Shown: piece by piece, positions 21,922-34,600 of the stretch | Numbering within the stretch: the stretch's first letter is position 1 | Layout of the letters: the number at the start of each line of letters is the position of its first letter | Assembly (NCBI RefSeq): GCF_954871325.1 | Contig: NC_088776.1 | Location: forward strand, 10,602,052-10,666,051 | Reading direction: 5' to 3' | Origin: Gordionus sp. m RMFG-2023 | Lineage: Eukaryota > Nematomorpha > Gordioida > Chordodea > Parachordodidae | Length of the DNA: 64,000 bases | Made by a program: the position numbers and the translations under genes | Notes under the pieces: generated by a model | Told to the model about the DNA's origin: nothing | What the model saw: only the letters and a program-made list of their open reading frames with translations | The model's database searches: none

Positions 21922-24250
21922 AGCAAAATAATAAATTTATAATTATAAAAGGAAATATAAATTTAGTAATCTTATCTATTTTAAATCCATTGAATTACAC
22001 ATCAATAACAATGAAATAATAAGAATATATAGTAGTTTCCATTTCATCTTGTTAATTTCTAGTTCATTGAGAGGGCTTGCTCCACTGATATAACGATAAA
22101 ATTTGCTTTCAGTAAGAAGTTGTGGATGTTTGTTCAAGTACCCCAAATATTTTCAGGATTAATTGATGCTATGTTTGTAAATTATCCATTCATCTTTAAC
22201 ATTTTTAATTTCATAGATATCCATAATTTTAAAAGAAACTACTCTTGTTTGCAAGAAGAGGGGACACTAATAAAATAAATATACTCGTATACGAGAAACC
22301 TGTTTTAATTATAGGAGTTTCTAACGCTTGAATGAACCAAAACCAATGCTATTATTGATGTAATTAACATAAATAGATTAGTCCAATAATCAAGTTTGAT
22401 AGAAATTAGCCAAAATACTTTATAAACTTATTCCAAATTCCCTTTCTTTGAAACTTTTGAGAGATTCCATTTCCTACTTTTGGATTCAAACCTACTTATC
22501 TTCATCCAATTCAATACATCTCTTCATCAACTTCATTACATATTTTCAACGAGAAACCAAATTTCATCTTTTCAAAATTTTATTCAAATCAATTTTTAAA
22601 AATATATTATCAATAATATTATTATAAATACAATATAATATAGCGAATTAAAAGATATTTTATTTTTAAAAAATATTTCTTGCTAGTTTTTAATAACAAT
22701 TGTTTTTCAAAATTTTTATCTGATAGACAGGAACGCTTGGCAGTTAATACGACATTAGCTATAGGGGAGCGATATTATACTTAATAAACAACTTTTTTAA
22801 CTAAAAACATTTAATGTTTTGCCCTTCCTTTACTATTGTTAATTGTGTTCAATTAACATAATTTATTGTAATGTTAATTTAAATGATCAGTTGAAATAAT
22901 TTATTTTAATGTTAATTGAGTATTAATTTGAATATCTATTGAAATGTTTTTTTTTATATGCCAGTTGATTGTTATAGATATGATTATTATTTTTGATTTT
23001 TTAAAATATAAATAAAATTAATTTAAAACCAACCTGATTAAAAATAATTGCAAAATTTAAAAATCAAGATAATAAATGTTAAGAAATTAAAAAACGCGCT
23101 ATCTAGCTGATAAAATCTTAATATTTAAAATTTTATTATTTACAAATTTAAGAAGATTTGATTTTATAAAGCTAAATTGTCTTATAAAGTTTTATTTTTT
23201 ATATCTGCCCTGACATTTATGTTAATTATAAAACAAAATCTACTCTTTTTTTATGATAGGGTACCCCTTTTTTTTTCAATATTCTTTTAGTAATCAAATA
23301 ATACTTATGCACAAAAATACTAAAAAAGTTTAACTCCAATTCTTTCATTGTCTATTCTTTCATTGTCTATTCTTTCATTATTTGCTGAATATTGGCAATT
23401 ATTTTTTTTAATTGAAAATTAGTGCTGTAAAAATATCGTCGTTACCAACAGAGATACTTTTTCAGGAAAAAGAACGTTATTCGACACTTGTTTCTAAGGA
23501 TAACGAGTAACTTTTCTTTTTTTTGAGTCACGGTAACGCAAAGTATCATTTATTATTTTAAATTTCTCTTAAAAAATATTTTTTATTTTTTTTGAAATAT
23601 AAGTTCATGGGCGGACAGCTGAAGCCCCATGGAACATTTCTAAAAGAGGTCCCATTTGAGGTGCTTCTTTGCCAAACTCCGTTTGCGGGCCTTCGATTTG
23701 CTCTTACCCGCCTGCGGCCATTTTAAAGTTTATTTCAAATCTCTACTCCACTATTTTAAAATTTTTTTTAATATTTATGTATGATCATTCTTTGAGTATG
23801 AATACATTATTCTTCAAGTTAATTTATAAACTTTTGTGTTCAAAATCATTATACTATCGATACGCAGGACTCATAACCGTCACTAAATCTCGCATCTGCC
23901 GCAAAAGGTTTGTTCTAATAAATTCGATCACGGAAGTGTAAAAAACGAGGATAATTTTCTTTTATATTGTTAAAATTTTGAATATCTAAAAATATGAATG
24001 TTAATAATCGTATAAAAAAAATTTACTTCTGATTCGGTTTTTAAAATAATTTGCATTTTGCAGTCCAACATATAATAATCATATATTTCCAAAATTGGAA
24101 AAGAAGCAGAATTAGAACGATTATGGTTTATAACTGTGTGTATGTCTTATTTCACATATAAGTCATAGCTCCCAATATATTAAAACTAAATGATATAAAA
24201 TTAATACTATAAGAAACTATTAAACGTTTACTTTTGAATCGGGTTTGAAC
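21922..24250. other. AT-rich intergenic sequence with minor repeat debris
   Basis: No gene recognised. 22,840-22,950 repeats TGTTAATT-type words; 23,420-23,560 starts TAGTGCTGTAAAAA, like a hAT end; 23,600-23,940 is a more GC-rich patch with a 90-codon frame that I cannot place. Confidence 0.45.
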
Positions 24251-24299
24251 ACTTGGAAAGAAATCAGATTAAATTTCCTCCAAAGTTGGCTTATTAATT

Positions 24300-24480
24300 T
24301 TTGCATTAATGATAAACATTTGTGCCAATAATTATGAATCCCACTTAATGCAATTTCTTCCAGTAACCTTTTTTCTACTGAAATTATTAAAAAGGCTTAT
24401 AGATAATCCTGCCCAATATTTGCTCGCAGTCTATTTTTAATTTTCTGAAAGTTCGTTCGCAACTCATTTATGAAAAAGGT
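24300..24480 (-). pseudogene. hAT transposase C-terminal remnant (zinc-finger MYM-like type)
   Basis: The minus-strand reading gives NELRTNFQKIKNRLRAN, GQDYL, then a stop, then AFLIISVEKRLLEEI. This follows the pattern of the C-terminal dimerisation region of hAT transposases related to ZMYM/TTF-type proteins (L-R-T/S-x-M-G-Q-x-R-L, L-x-I-S-V/I-E). One stop codon interrupts the visible piece; no other part of the gene was found nearby. Confidence 0.45.
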
Positions 24481-25369
24481 TAAGTGAGATATTTGTATAC
24501 TAAATATAAGTTGTTATATGCAGATATATGCATATTATATCGGCATAACGTCTTATATAAACATATAAAACATTGCTTGCATTTTGTATTGCATTTGATT
24601 ACAGGTTCTTCACCATCGCAACTTTATTTCATACAATCTTGAATAAATTTTTTTCTTTCAGTTTCTGCTGTGTAATCACTAAGATGAATCACATATTCTG
24701 TATTCTTCTTCAAGCAATAATTAGAAAATTTAGAGCGAAATGGAAAATATGAGCTGTTAAATGAATGCTAAATGATTGAATATATCATTATATGATTTTT
24801 CTATTTGAGGAATTAATAAATAGAATAGAATCTGATTTTTTTTATACCCAACTAGTTCGGATCTGTATTAATTCATATAATATTTTTGTAATTTATTTGC
24901 CTTAACCCAAATAATATTTGCCTTTCATAGATTTTTAGGAAAACAAATATTAATTTTGATAAGAAGAATTGTATTTTAATTATGATTAAATGTCCCGTGA
25001 TCATATGTTGCTCTAAAATGACGCGAGGGGACTTAGACCTAGAAAAGAGGTTATTGTTTTGTATCTTATATCATTGTTAGTCTTTTAATGCTAATGATAA
25101 TGTTTAAATTATTTTTATAATAAAAAAGAAATTTTTTATGAAATCAGAACAAAATATTTTCCTTTTTTTTACTATTCCTACTCACTCCAACCACTTATTT
25201 TCTCCCATATATTGATCAAAATCATCCTATCAATATAAATTTTATCATATAACATAAACCCTTTACTTTCTTTACCCCATGCCCCCTCTCTAATTCTCAT
25301 ACCCATATCTTGCTATACCTTGCTCTCCCTTTATATATTCTAGTTTATTACACACCTAAATTGACTATC

Positions 25370-25560
25370 TGTTGATTGATTTAAATTTGAATATTATTTA
25401 TTTTATATATTAACTATTTAAGTTGATTATTTAATATGTTCAATTAACTTTTTATATTTATATATATATAATGTTTTTTAGATAAAAAATATATAGTAAT
25501 AAATTTGATTTAAATTTAAATAGTAATAGTTGATTTAAGTCCTTTCTTTTATTTCTTTTA
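25370..25560. repeat. Left 191-bp inverted repeat
   Basis: Exact reverse complement, as far as I can read, of 26,648-26,838. It contains the last codons of the internal frame. Confidence 0.85.
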
Positions 25561-26497
25561 ACATTATTCCTACTTTTACACGTAACATTTTCACTTTTTT
25601 TAAATTTCTGCATTTCCTAGAATCTTTATCAATATTAATTAAATTATTTATATTATCACATTTTTTCTCTTTTATTATTATTTCTTCAAATTTTACTATG
25701 TGATTAATATAACTACATATAAATGTTTCTACTATACCATTTTTTAATATTTTTACCGACGTAATTTCAAAATTTTTAGTATTAATTTCTAACTTTTTTA
25801 CAATTTTTGTTTTATAAATGTCTACTTTTTCTGCGTTAATTCTATAAAATTGTCTCTTGTTAAATTCATTAGTCGTTTTCCACTCTTCATACGACTTACT
25901 ATTAATATCACTACGAAATAAAGAACTATATACTATTTCTACATCAATTGGCTTATCCTCCACTATTGGTTTTTTTACTTCTATTTTTATATTGATTGGT
26001 TTTTTTACTTTTACTTCATTATTTTTTATACTATTATATTTATAATTATTATCATTATTATATCGATACTTATTGTAATTGATATTATGATTATTATTTC
26101 TATTGTTAAATCTCGCATAATTATTATATTCCTTATTATTGTAATGTCTTTCGTAACAATTTTTACACTCATAATGATTATTATAATTATTCCTATAACT
26201 TTTGGTTTGCACTTTATCATTTAAATAATTATGATGTAATTTAGATGTTTCTTTTATCTCCTTTTCTGCCTTATAGCCAGATAAATATTTTAATATTGTC
26301 ATAGTTTTCTCAAAAGTTGCATCTTTCCCTGTTGGAAACCTTATTGCTTCCATTAATACGTCCATCTCCAAATATAGCCCTTCTGGAAGATTTTGAAGCA
26401 ATACCTTAGCACTATTTTCAACTTCATATATCAAAAAAAATTTCTCCAATTCATTTATATATTTATTTACATCATTATCATATTTTGGATAGTCCAT
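25535..26497 (-). CDS. 320-codon gag-like protein of the TIR element
   Basis: Starts MDYPKYDNDVNKY, with a related start and an L-P-E-G-L-Y-L-E-M segment shared with the frame at 20,824-21,228. Residues 95-160 are extremely rich in Asn, Tyr, Lys and His, with C-x-x-C (ECKNC) and scattered His. It then runs into a Lys/Ile-rich part and a Cys/Lys/Arg-rich end. The stop codon lies inside the left inverted repeat, so the repeat is partly coding. No protease, polymerase or integrase motif is present, so the element must be moved by proteins supplied elsewhere if it moves at all. Confidence 0.6.
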   Translation of the reverse strand: MDYPKYDNDVNKYINELEKFFLIYEVENSAKVLLQNLPEGLYLEMDVLMEAIRFPTGKDATFEKTMTILKYLSGYKAEKEIKETSKLHHNYLNDKVQTKSYRNNYNNHYECKNCYERHYNNKEYNNYARFNNRNNNHNINYNKYRYNNDNNYKYNSIKNNEVKVKKPINIKIEVKKPIVEDKPIDVEIVYSSLFRSDINSKSYEEWKTTNEFNKRQFYRINAEKVDIYKTKIVKKLEINTKNFEITSVKILKNGIVETFICSYINHIVKFEEIIIKEKKCDNINNLINIDKDSRKCRNLKKVKMLRVKVGIMLKEIKERT

Positions 26498-26647
26498 ATT
26501 GATTAATTTTATTTTAATTTATTTTAATTTACTTTAAGTTTTTATATTTATATGTCATATTTATTTTATATCTCTTACATTTTTTAGAACTTATTAAATA
26601 TGATCTTTAAGAATCCATTTCCATAATATTTTGTCCATGATAGCTCA

Positions 26648-26838
26648 TAAAAGAAATAAAAGAAAGGACTTAAATCAACTATTACTATTTAAATTTAAAT
26701 CAAATTTATTACTATATATTTTTTATCTAAAAAACATTATATATATATAAATATAAAAAGTTAATTGAACATATTAAATAATCAACTTAAATAGTTAATA
26801 TATAAAATAAATAATATTCAAATTTAAATCAATCAACA
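26648..26838. repeat. Right 191-bp inverted repeat
   Basis: Partner of 25,370-25,560; followed directly by the duplicated pentamer CTATC. Confidence 0.85.
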
Positions 26839-26843
26839 CTATC

Positions 26844-28030
26844 TCTTTTTCAATCTTTAATCTATCCAGATTTATAAGTTTGATAAATATAATCGTATCT
26901 CTTACTTAGTTAATATGACTATTTTTTATCATAACTAAGTTTTTTGATCCAGAATGAGTCGAACATAAATAATTTCTTTTTTAGAATGGTGTTTTTATAG
27001 CAAATATATTAAGGGAGTGTTATATTTTAGGGTCTAATACTTAGTAAATTTGTTACAATATAAGTCTATTAATAAATTAGTAATTTTGATAATTTTTTAT
27101 CTTAAATATGTACAAAGACTACATTATTTTTAAATAATGTAAAAACATAAAATGTATTTGATTAAAATAGATTGCATTAATATTTTTATAATTTGTACTA
27201 CTAATTGCGAATCAATAGATCTTTTATAAGCTGATATTTTGTACATATTTATGACAATTAAATATAACCCTTTATTAGAAATTACAGACAATTTTGAAAT
27301 CGACGTTTATATAAAACTTTAAAATTATTATTTAAGCAACCCCATTGTACATTTAATTCTTTTATTGTATATTTTTCTTACTTTCTATTTATATACCTTG
27401 ACCACTATTCTCTTATACGAGTGTTTTTACTTTTTTTCCTGAATTTAGCGATCATTTCTAAAAATGTCGATTCTCAATAATATAATTTTTTTAACTCCAT
27501 CTTTATTTTTTATAAAAGGGAATTTATTTTATAAGAATCCTATTCTAACCAGTATTTTGTGAAATTCTTAGAAGAGAGCCATTAATATTCTAATACAGTT
27601 TAATTTATCGATAAATTTATTCTTTAAAAAATAGCAAGTATAAAAGTCCTACAAAAATGTAACAGTCAATAGTCTTCAAATATTCATCAGAGTAATTTAA
27701 TAGAAAGATAATTTATTAGGAATAATTTAAAGGAATACGAATAACTAATTATAAGCTCTTTATTTCAAGTCATATTCAAATGGTACAAATCAAAACTCAT
27801 TTTATTTAATTTATTTTTAATAGACAATTTAAAATTAAGTTACATTTTAAGAAAAAAGGCTTCTTCCGTTTTAAAATATAAAAATCAACTAATTAAAATA
27901 TACAATAATTGATTGACATTTCATAAATTTATACTATAATTTATATTATTTAATTTATATGTTCGCAAACTGCGACAGAAAGGATATAATGAAATTTCTC
28001 TCTATACTCCTATTACAAATGCCTTAGAAG
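26844..28030. other. AT-rich intergenic sequence, nothing recognised
   Basis: No supported gene, RNA or repeat in about 1.2 kb. Confidence 0.5.
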
Positions 28031-28032
28031 CA

Positions 28033-28270
28033 ACACTCTCAATTAGTGTTGTTAATTAGTCGAGTTCTTTCGACTACGACTAAATGGAAATCGACTAAAA
28101 ACTTTAGCGACTAAATAGAATAATATAGTCCACTATTAGTCGACTAAGTTGATCTATTTAGTCAGCATAGTCGACCCATATAGTCTATTTGCTTATCGAT
28201 TAATTTAATCGACTAAATAAATTTTTAGAGCCTAACCTAACCTGACCACTGTACAGTCGGGGTTAGTCTA
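28033..28270. mobile_element. hAT-like non-autonomous element with GTCGACTAA repeats
   Basis: Begins TTAGTGTTGTTAATTAGTCG, similar to the MITE terminus, then carries many direct and inverted copies of GTCGACTAA and TTAGTCGAC. A related patch lies at 49,905-50,120. Confidence 0.4.
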
Positions 28271-28299
28271 GTTTTTCCAACTAATTGAGATATCAGAGA

Positions 28300-29008
28300 A
28301 GATAAATCATAGAAAAGTCACAAATCTCATATACGTTATTTTTAAGAATTTATTGTTCTTAATTTCTTTCGATCAAATGGGCAAAAATATACATGTCAAA
28401 TTAAAATTTAAATTAGGATGTATCATAGAAAAGTGACAATTGTCATAATCGTTATTTTTGAAGTTTTTTGAGTTATTTTAAAGTAAATAGGAAAATATTT
28501 TGTAACCATGTTAAATTAAAATTTCAATGAAGATGTACCTTAGAAAAGTGATAATTGTCATAATCGTTATTTTTGAACTTTTTTAAATTAAATAGGTAAA
28601 AATGTATATTGTAAACATGTTAAATTCAATGATAGTTAAATTAAAATTTCAGTGAAGATGTACCATAGAAAAGTGACAATTGTCATAATCGTTATTTTTA
28701 ATCTTTCTTTGATTTTAAAGCAAAATATATATCGAAACATGTTATATTAAAGTTACAATGAAGATGTACAATAGAAAAGTGACAATTGCCATAAGCGTTA
28801 TTTGTGAACTTTTTTGAATTTTTTCAAAGAAAATAGGTAAAAATATATATTGTAAGCATGTTAAGTTAAAATTTCAGTGAAAATGTACCATAAAAAAGTG
28901 ACAATTGTCATAATTGTTATCTTTTAACCTTTTTGAATTTTTTTTAAAACAAATAGGTAAAAATATATATTGTAAACATGTTAAAATAAAATTTCAGTGA
29001 AGATGATA
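28300..29008. repeat. Tandem array, about six units of roughly 115 bp
   Basis: The unit starts near ATAGAAAAGTGACAATTGTC and recurs at about 28,309, 28,425, 28,541, 28,665, 28,771 and 28,890. Each unit continues with a CGTTATTTTTGAA-type stretch, AATAGGTAAAAATATA, AACATGTTAAATTAAAATTT and CAGTGAAGATGTAC. Units differ by scattered substitutions and short indels, so it is an aged minisatellite. It ends at CAGTGAAGATG near 29,008. Confidence 0.85.
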
Positions 29009-31660
29009 TCAATGTCTAAATTAATTATCAAAGGAATATCGATAGTGAAAATTGGTTAATAATGGGAGATTCAATATCTATTAATATTAATTACATTAAA
29101 TTATCTCGAGAGGTAACAATAACATTAGCCGATTGGATAAAAGGTTATCATTCTGCAAAAATTATTAAAGATAAATAAGGGATAATATTATATTTAGGCA
29201 GGTATTTCCTTGTCAAATGGTTGTAAGAATATTTAACAAAAATTTTCTAATTAGAATTTCTGATTGTAAATTTAAATGATTTAATTTTTACCTTTTGTGC
29301 ATTTTAACATATTTATTTTTAATACTATATTTTATAAGAACACCAGAAACTATGAATTTCTCTAGTAGCAACAATCGCAATATTAAGATGCTTTATTTGT
29401 TTTTACCATATTATATAATAATATTTTTATAATTTGTTACCTATTTTACGGATCAAACCAAGGTTCGCTTCAATGGGGTCGCTCTCTCGGTCTGTTTCAG
29501 AAAGCAACTTGATGGCCTCTCACCTCAGGGGGCACAGTAATTGGTTGGTTAAAGCGATTATGTTTAACTTAAAAGATTATATTTATCTATAATTAAGTGT
29601 AAATTATTAGTACTTCCTTTTATATCTGAAATATAGAGGATTAGTTAATATTTATTAGTTGAGTATTATTCAGTCTACCCCAATTTAGATTTGGCATCCT
29701 AAGGAACATTCCAACAAGTCTTACAAATAAAAGAAAGAAACCATTCCTAAATTCTAAATACCTAAGAAGATTATTAATTCAACTAAGAATGAAGTTTTGA
29801 ATAATGCTAGGGAAACTCCCAACTTTATAATATGAAATAAGACTATACTCGGCCCATATATACAAATTAAAACCTCCACATGATAATTTTAGTTAAGACT
29901 CAAAAATATTCTGAAAAATCCTCAATTTTACTTAGTTGTAATTTATTAGCCCCTATATTATATTAACTCATACATTTTAAATAGTTTATATTCTAAACCG
30001 TATATATTAGTTACAAATAACACTATTTGCCCGTCAATTATTAAAACCATAAATAGTTCACTAACTTCACATCCTCAAAATATAAAGTTACATACATACA
30101 CGATTTAGAAAAAGATGCTAATTAAATATTTATTAGCCTTTACGTTTTAAATTTGGTAACAGTTTGCCCATATTTCTTTTTGATCGTGATCGCTTTCCAA
30201 ATAATATTACCTGTGAGACGAGCAGTGTAGAGATACATAGGTTTTTATTATTGTTATTTTTTAAAATTATTCCCAAAAATCTAAAAATACATTACTCAAA
30301 CAATAAAATAACGATAAAAATTTGGAAAAAAAAGAATTATATTTCTTTTGAAAATTATAAATTGTTATTATAATTTTGGTATTGTTATCTAAAAAAGGTC
30401 CGAATCCACCCAAGATCTATATTATCCCTGGTTTAATTGTCCATAAATCGATCTCTGTTTGGTCTGTTGCCCAACCAAACAATTTTAATTCGAGTTTATA
30501 ACTCTGGTTTTTATATTTATTATAAAAAACAAATTGTCGTTTTTAGTATTTGCGATAAATATATAGATTTATATTTGTAAGAAAAAAAATATAGTATCCC
30601 TTATTTAATAATTAAATTTCCAAATCATAGAATATTTTCAATTTTATTCACACACTAACTTTTTGATTAAGTTACTGTTATCAAAATTTCAGCTAATTAT
30701 AGTTAAAAATTCTTGAATCCTAATTCTATTATTAAAAACTAATATTTCAATACAAGGATCTTTTGATATTTTTGGAGTATAATATAAAAGGCATCAAGGT
30801 ACAGATCTGCACTATACTTGAAACAATTATTAATATAAAATTTTCAGATATATCATCACCCTAGACCTTTTACTTTAGTCCTCGCTCAAGGAACCTTGTA
30901 GCTGTCAATCGATGTAAAGCAGCAGCCTATGAAAATTTTTCAATAAATTTTTTATATAGGCAAGTGAGAAAATATTTGCAATAAAAAAATCTAAATTTTC
31001 TTTTGTTTTTGAAAGTTCAGGCTCATTTTCTATTTTATGAATCTAGACACCTTGTTAATTTTTTCCTCCGCCAAAATAATACATTTACATTTCCTCCTTT
31101 CTCATTAAAATATGGGGTGCGGTTGGGTTATTATGTATTTCAGCAGACATGAATAAATATATTTTTTTCTGATAGTGGTATAAACAATATTTCTCCCCCA
31201 TTGTATTCTTATTAATTTTGGGGTGTGGGGAGGCATATTTTTTTGGGATAAGGAGTGGTGGCAATTTGAATCGTCCCCCACCCAACTAGGTCTAGAATCG
31301 GGCCTACTACTCGGCCCATTATATTTATCAGAAATATCCTAATTTTTATAAATTTTTAGAGTTTCTTTCTATATAATCAATACATTAATATTTTATTAAT
31401 GTTTTAAAGATTTTAACTATATTTCCGTAACTATTATTTAAGATTTTAATAAAAATTACTGAATTTATAAATAACAAATAGTTTTGCAAATCAATTAAAT
31501 AAATTAATGATGTCAAATGAATACAATATATATAAAACACAAATCCTCAAAATAAATTGCAAAACGATGCTATTTTAACTTTTTAAATGTCTATTTTATT
31601 TGTGGAATTATAAATATATCATTCTGTAAATTTTAAATTCAATTTTTTTTCAAATTCAAA
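29009..31660. other. AT-rich region upstream of PRPF19, no gene recognised
   Basis: A 52-codon plus-strand frame follows the array (about 29,015-29,177, with ITLADWIKGYHSAKI) and is unassigned. A GC-rich patch at 29,455-29,545 stands out from its surroundings but matches nothing I know. Frames at 30,164-30,373 and 31,085-31,285 look like chance. The PRPF19 promoter must lie in the last part. Confidence 0.45.
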
Positions 31661-34600
31661 ATGTCTTTAGTATGTGCTATTACTAATGAAATACCCGAAA
31701 TTCCAGTTTTATCACCAGTTTCAGGATGTATTTTTGAAAGAAGAATTATAGAAAAATATTTGAGCGAAAAAGAAGTTGACCCAATCAATGGCGAAATTTT
31801 AACTTCAGACATGTTAATCGAAGTTAAAACTACCAGTAATTCTTCATCCCTTATTGTTAAACCACGTCCACCTTCTGCAACAAGTATTCCAGCACTTTTG
31901 AAATCTTTACAGGACGAATGGGATGCTTTGATGCTTCATAGTTTTACTATTAGGCAACAATTACAAACAACTAGACAAGAATTATCACATGCCTTATACC
32001 AACATGATGCTGCATGCAGAGTTATAGCAAGATTGAATAAAGAAGTAGCTGCTGCACGTGAAGCTTTAGCTACTCTGAAACCTCAGGTCCAAGCTATCCC
32101 GGCAGCTATTAGTAATATAGAATTGAATTTATTTATACTTTTTTTATTTTAGGCATTCAGAATATGGAAGAAGAAGTTAGTGAAAAGGGAAAAGAAGACT
32201 TAGAAGGAATGACAGAAAAGGTTTTTTTATTAATAGATTGTTTTTAATGATTTATTTTTTAAGGTTATACAAAAATTGCAAGACAGAGCTGCTATTTTAA
32301 CTTCAGAAAGGAAAAAACGTTTAAAGACTATGCCAGAAGATTTAACCAAGCCAGATACGATTAAAACCTTCAAACAAGTTAATTATATTTATAAATATTA
32401 AGACCTTTATTAAATAAAAGACATCAAGCCATCTTGGATTGCATAGTGCCAGTGACCCAGGCATATTATGCCTAGATATTTCTATTTTAGACCCTTCAAA
32501 AGTTGTGACTGGTGGAAATGATAAGAATGCTGTTATTTTTGATAGTCAATCAAATCAAGTCATAGCAACTTTTAAAGGTACCTAAAACTATTAATAAAAA
32601 TTTACATTTTTTATACAAATAATATTATAGCAGAAAGAATTATTAATAGATTATGATATTATTGTATTTTGATCATATTTTTTGGAACTAATACATTCTC
32701 ATAAGAAATGTTTACTTAGGGTTCATCATTGATATTGGGACACTAAAAAATTTAAATATTTTGTTTACATTAGACTTCATTTATATAAAATAGTACTAGT
32801 TTAATATATCATTTTATAATAAGTATTAAGGAATATTCCAGGTCAAATTAAATTTGGAACTGTGTACCTAATTCATGTTATCTAAGACCCAATTTGTGTC
32901 AATTTTTTAAAATAGTCATTATATTAAAATCAAGATAATATTGTATAAGTCTGAAGATTTTGATACCTTTGCCTAATCTTGAGGCTTACATAATCTTATT
33001 TTGGATTTATCAGGCCATTTTTAAAAATTGACTCAAATCAGCCTTCAACACTAGACCTAACAAATCCAAGCTTATTTTTAGTCCTTATAACCTACATTGA
33101 ATCTGATATTGTTCGTAACAAGGTTTAAGTTAAGTTAATTAAAAAAATTTATTATAAGCTTATATCACATTTAATTCCTTCATTTAGTTTAAAATTTGAT
33201 TGTTTATTTTATCCATAAAATTATTTAATTTATAAATATCTGATTATTATCTTGAAACTATTCTTTCCTGTTCTTGACATAACCACTTCTAAATTTTGCC
33301 TAGTATCCGGTGAAAAAATCATCACTTTACTCCTGGAATATTTATAGTTTTAGTAGAGAGATAGTCCATTTAGATAATTAATTGTTAAATTTTGTTTTTT
33401 AATTTTTGGAGAAGCTTATACCTCCCAAATTTCCCCAGTAATTACATCATGAAACTTATTCATGTTATAATTTAGGTCACACCAAAAAGGTATCTTCAAC
33501 TATATACCACAATGAAAGAGATTGCATCATCACTGCTTCCTGGGACAAAACTATTAGAATTTGGGATGTTCCTAATGAGAATTGTGTCAAGATTATTAAA
33601 GCTCATCTAGCTCCTATCACTGGTTAATAGAAATTGATTTTTTCCTATTCTGAGGAATACATTTTCGTTTAATTTATTATTCATAAAATGATTAAGTTAA
33701 AATAAGAGATCATATAATTTTCATTAAATCATATATTATATTAATTTTTATACCTTTTCAAATATTGATAAAATCTAATATTATTATTTATTTTTTAAAT
33801 ATTACAACTACAACATATATTTATTTATCATGCAATTTTATAAGACAATTTTTTGTAACTCCTTTCTGTTTAATAAAGGCATCTCGTTACACCCTACTGG
33901 GGACTATATATTGAGTAGTTCTTTGGATGAAACATGGGCATTTTCGGATATAAATAGCAGCGGAAAAATTGTTTGCAAAGTTAAAGACTCAACGCCATTA
34001 ACATGTATTCAATTTCACCCTGACGGTCTTATATTTGGCGCTGGAGGCCAAGACGCCATCATCAAAATTTGGGATTTGAAGGTTTAAATTAGTAATGAAG
34101 ATACTAATTTGTATCTTCAATTTTCGCTCTAATAACATATATCTAAAATGGTTTTGGGTAGAGCTGTGCCGATATTAAATTGATCTGGTTATAAATGTGC
34201 ATATTTCATACTTGGCAGCTAATTTATGCATAAACATTAGAATATAGATATAATATAACATTGAAAATGATTGTTTTAAAACAAAATTATTTTATATGGA
34301 TACTTTAAAATCGGCCGAAAAATTTATTCAGAATTAGGCTGATTTTATTTCCCGATACTGCTTAAAATTTTTTTGCATGATTTTATTAAGTTCTATTAAC
34401 ATACTAAAATGGTTTATATTAAAAATTTACTCCCTATTTTGTGCCAATTCCGAGATATAAACATTTATAATCAGGTCATTATAATATCAGCAAAAATATC
34501 TGGAAATTTCAAATTTGAGATTGAAATGGGCAGAAGTTATCATGTTTCAAATAAAAATAAATTTACCATTTTTATACAGGAAAAATCTAACGTGGCAAAT

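Larger units (their letters stand above)
25370..26838 (-). mobile_element. Complete 1,469-bp element with 191-bp inverted repeats and a gag-like frame
   Basis: Ends are TGTTGATTGATTTAAAT and its reverse complement. The inverted repeats 25,370-25,560 and 26,648-26,838 appear identical over all 191 bp. The pentamer CTATC flanks both sides (25,365-25,369 and 26,839-26,843). The single long frame (25,535-26,497, minus) is related to the gag-like frame of the LTR element at 19,255-21,921. TG...CA ends with a 5-bp duplication are what retroviral-type integrases (or Ginger-type transposases, which also use TGT...ACA ends) leave behind, but the repeats here are inverted. It looks whole and recent. 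Classification is open: an LTR-derived fold-back, or a Ginger- or Polinton-like non-autonomous DNA element. Confidence 0.8.

Noticed and set aside
28033-29008. CRISPR-like array
   Set aside because: Units are contiguous tandem repeats without spacers, in a eukaryotic genome.
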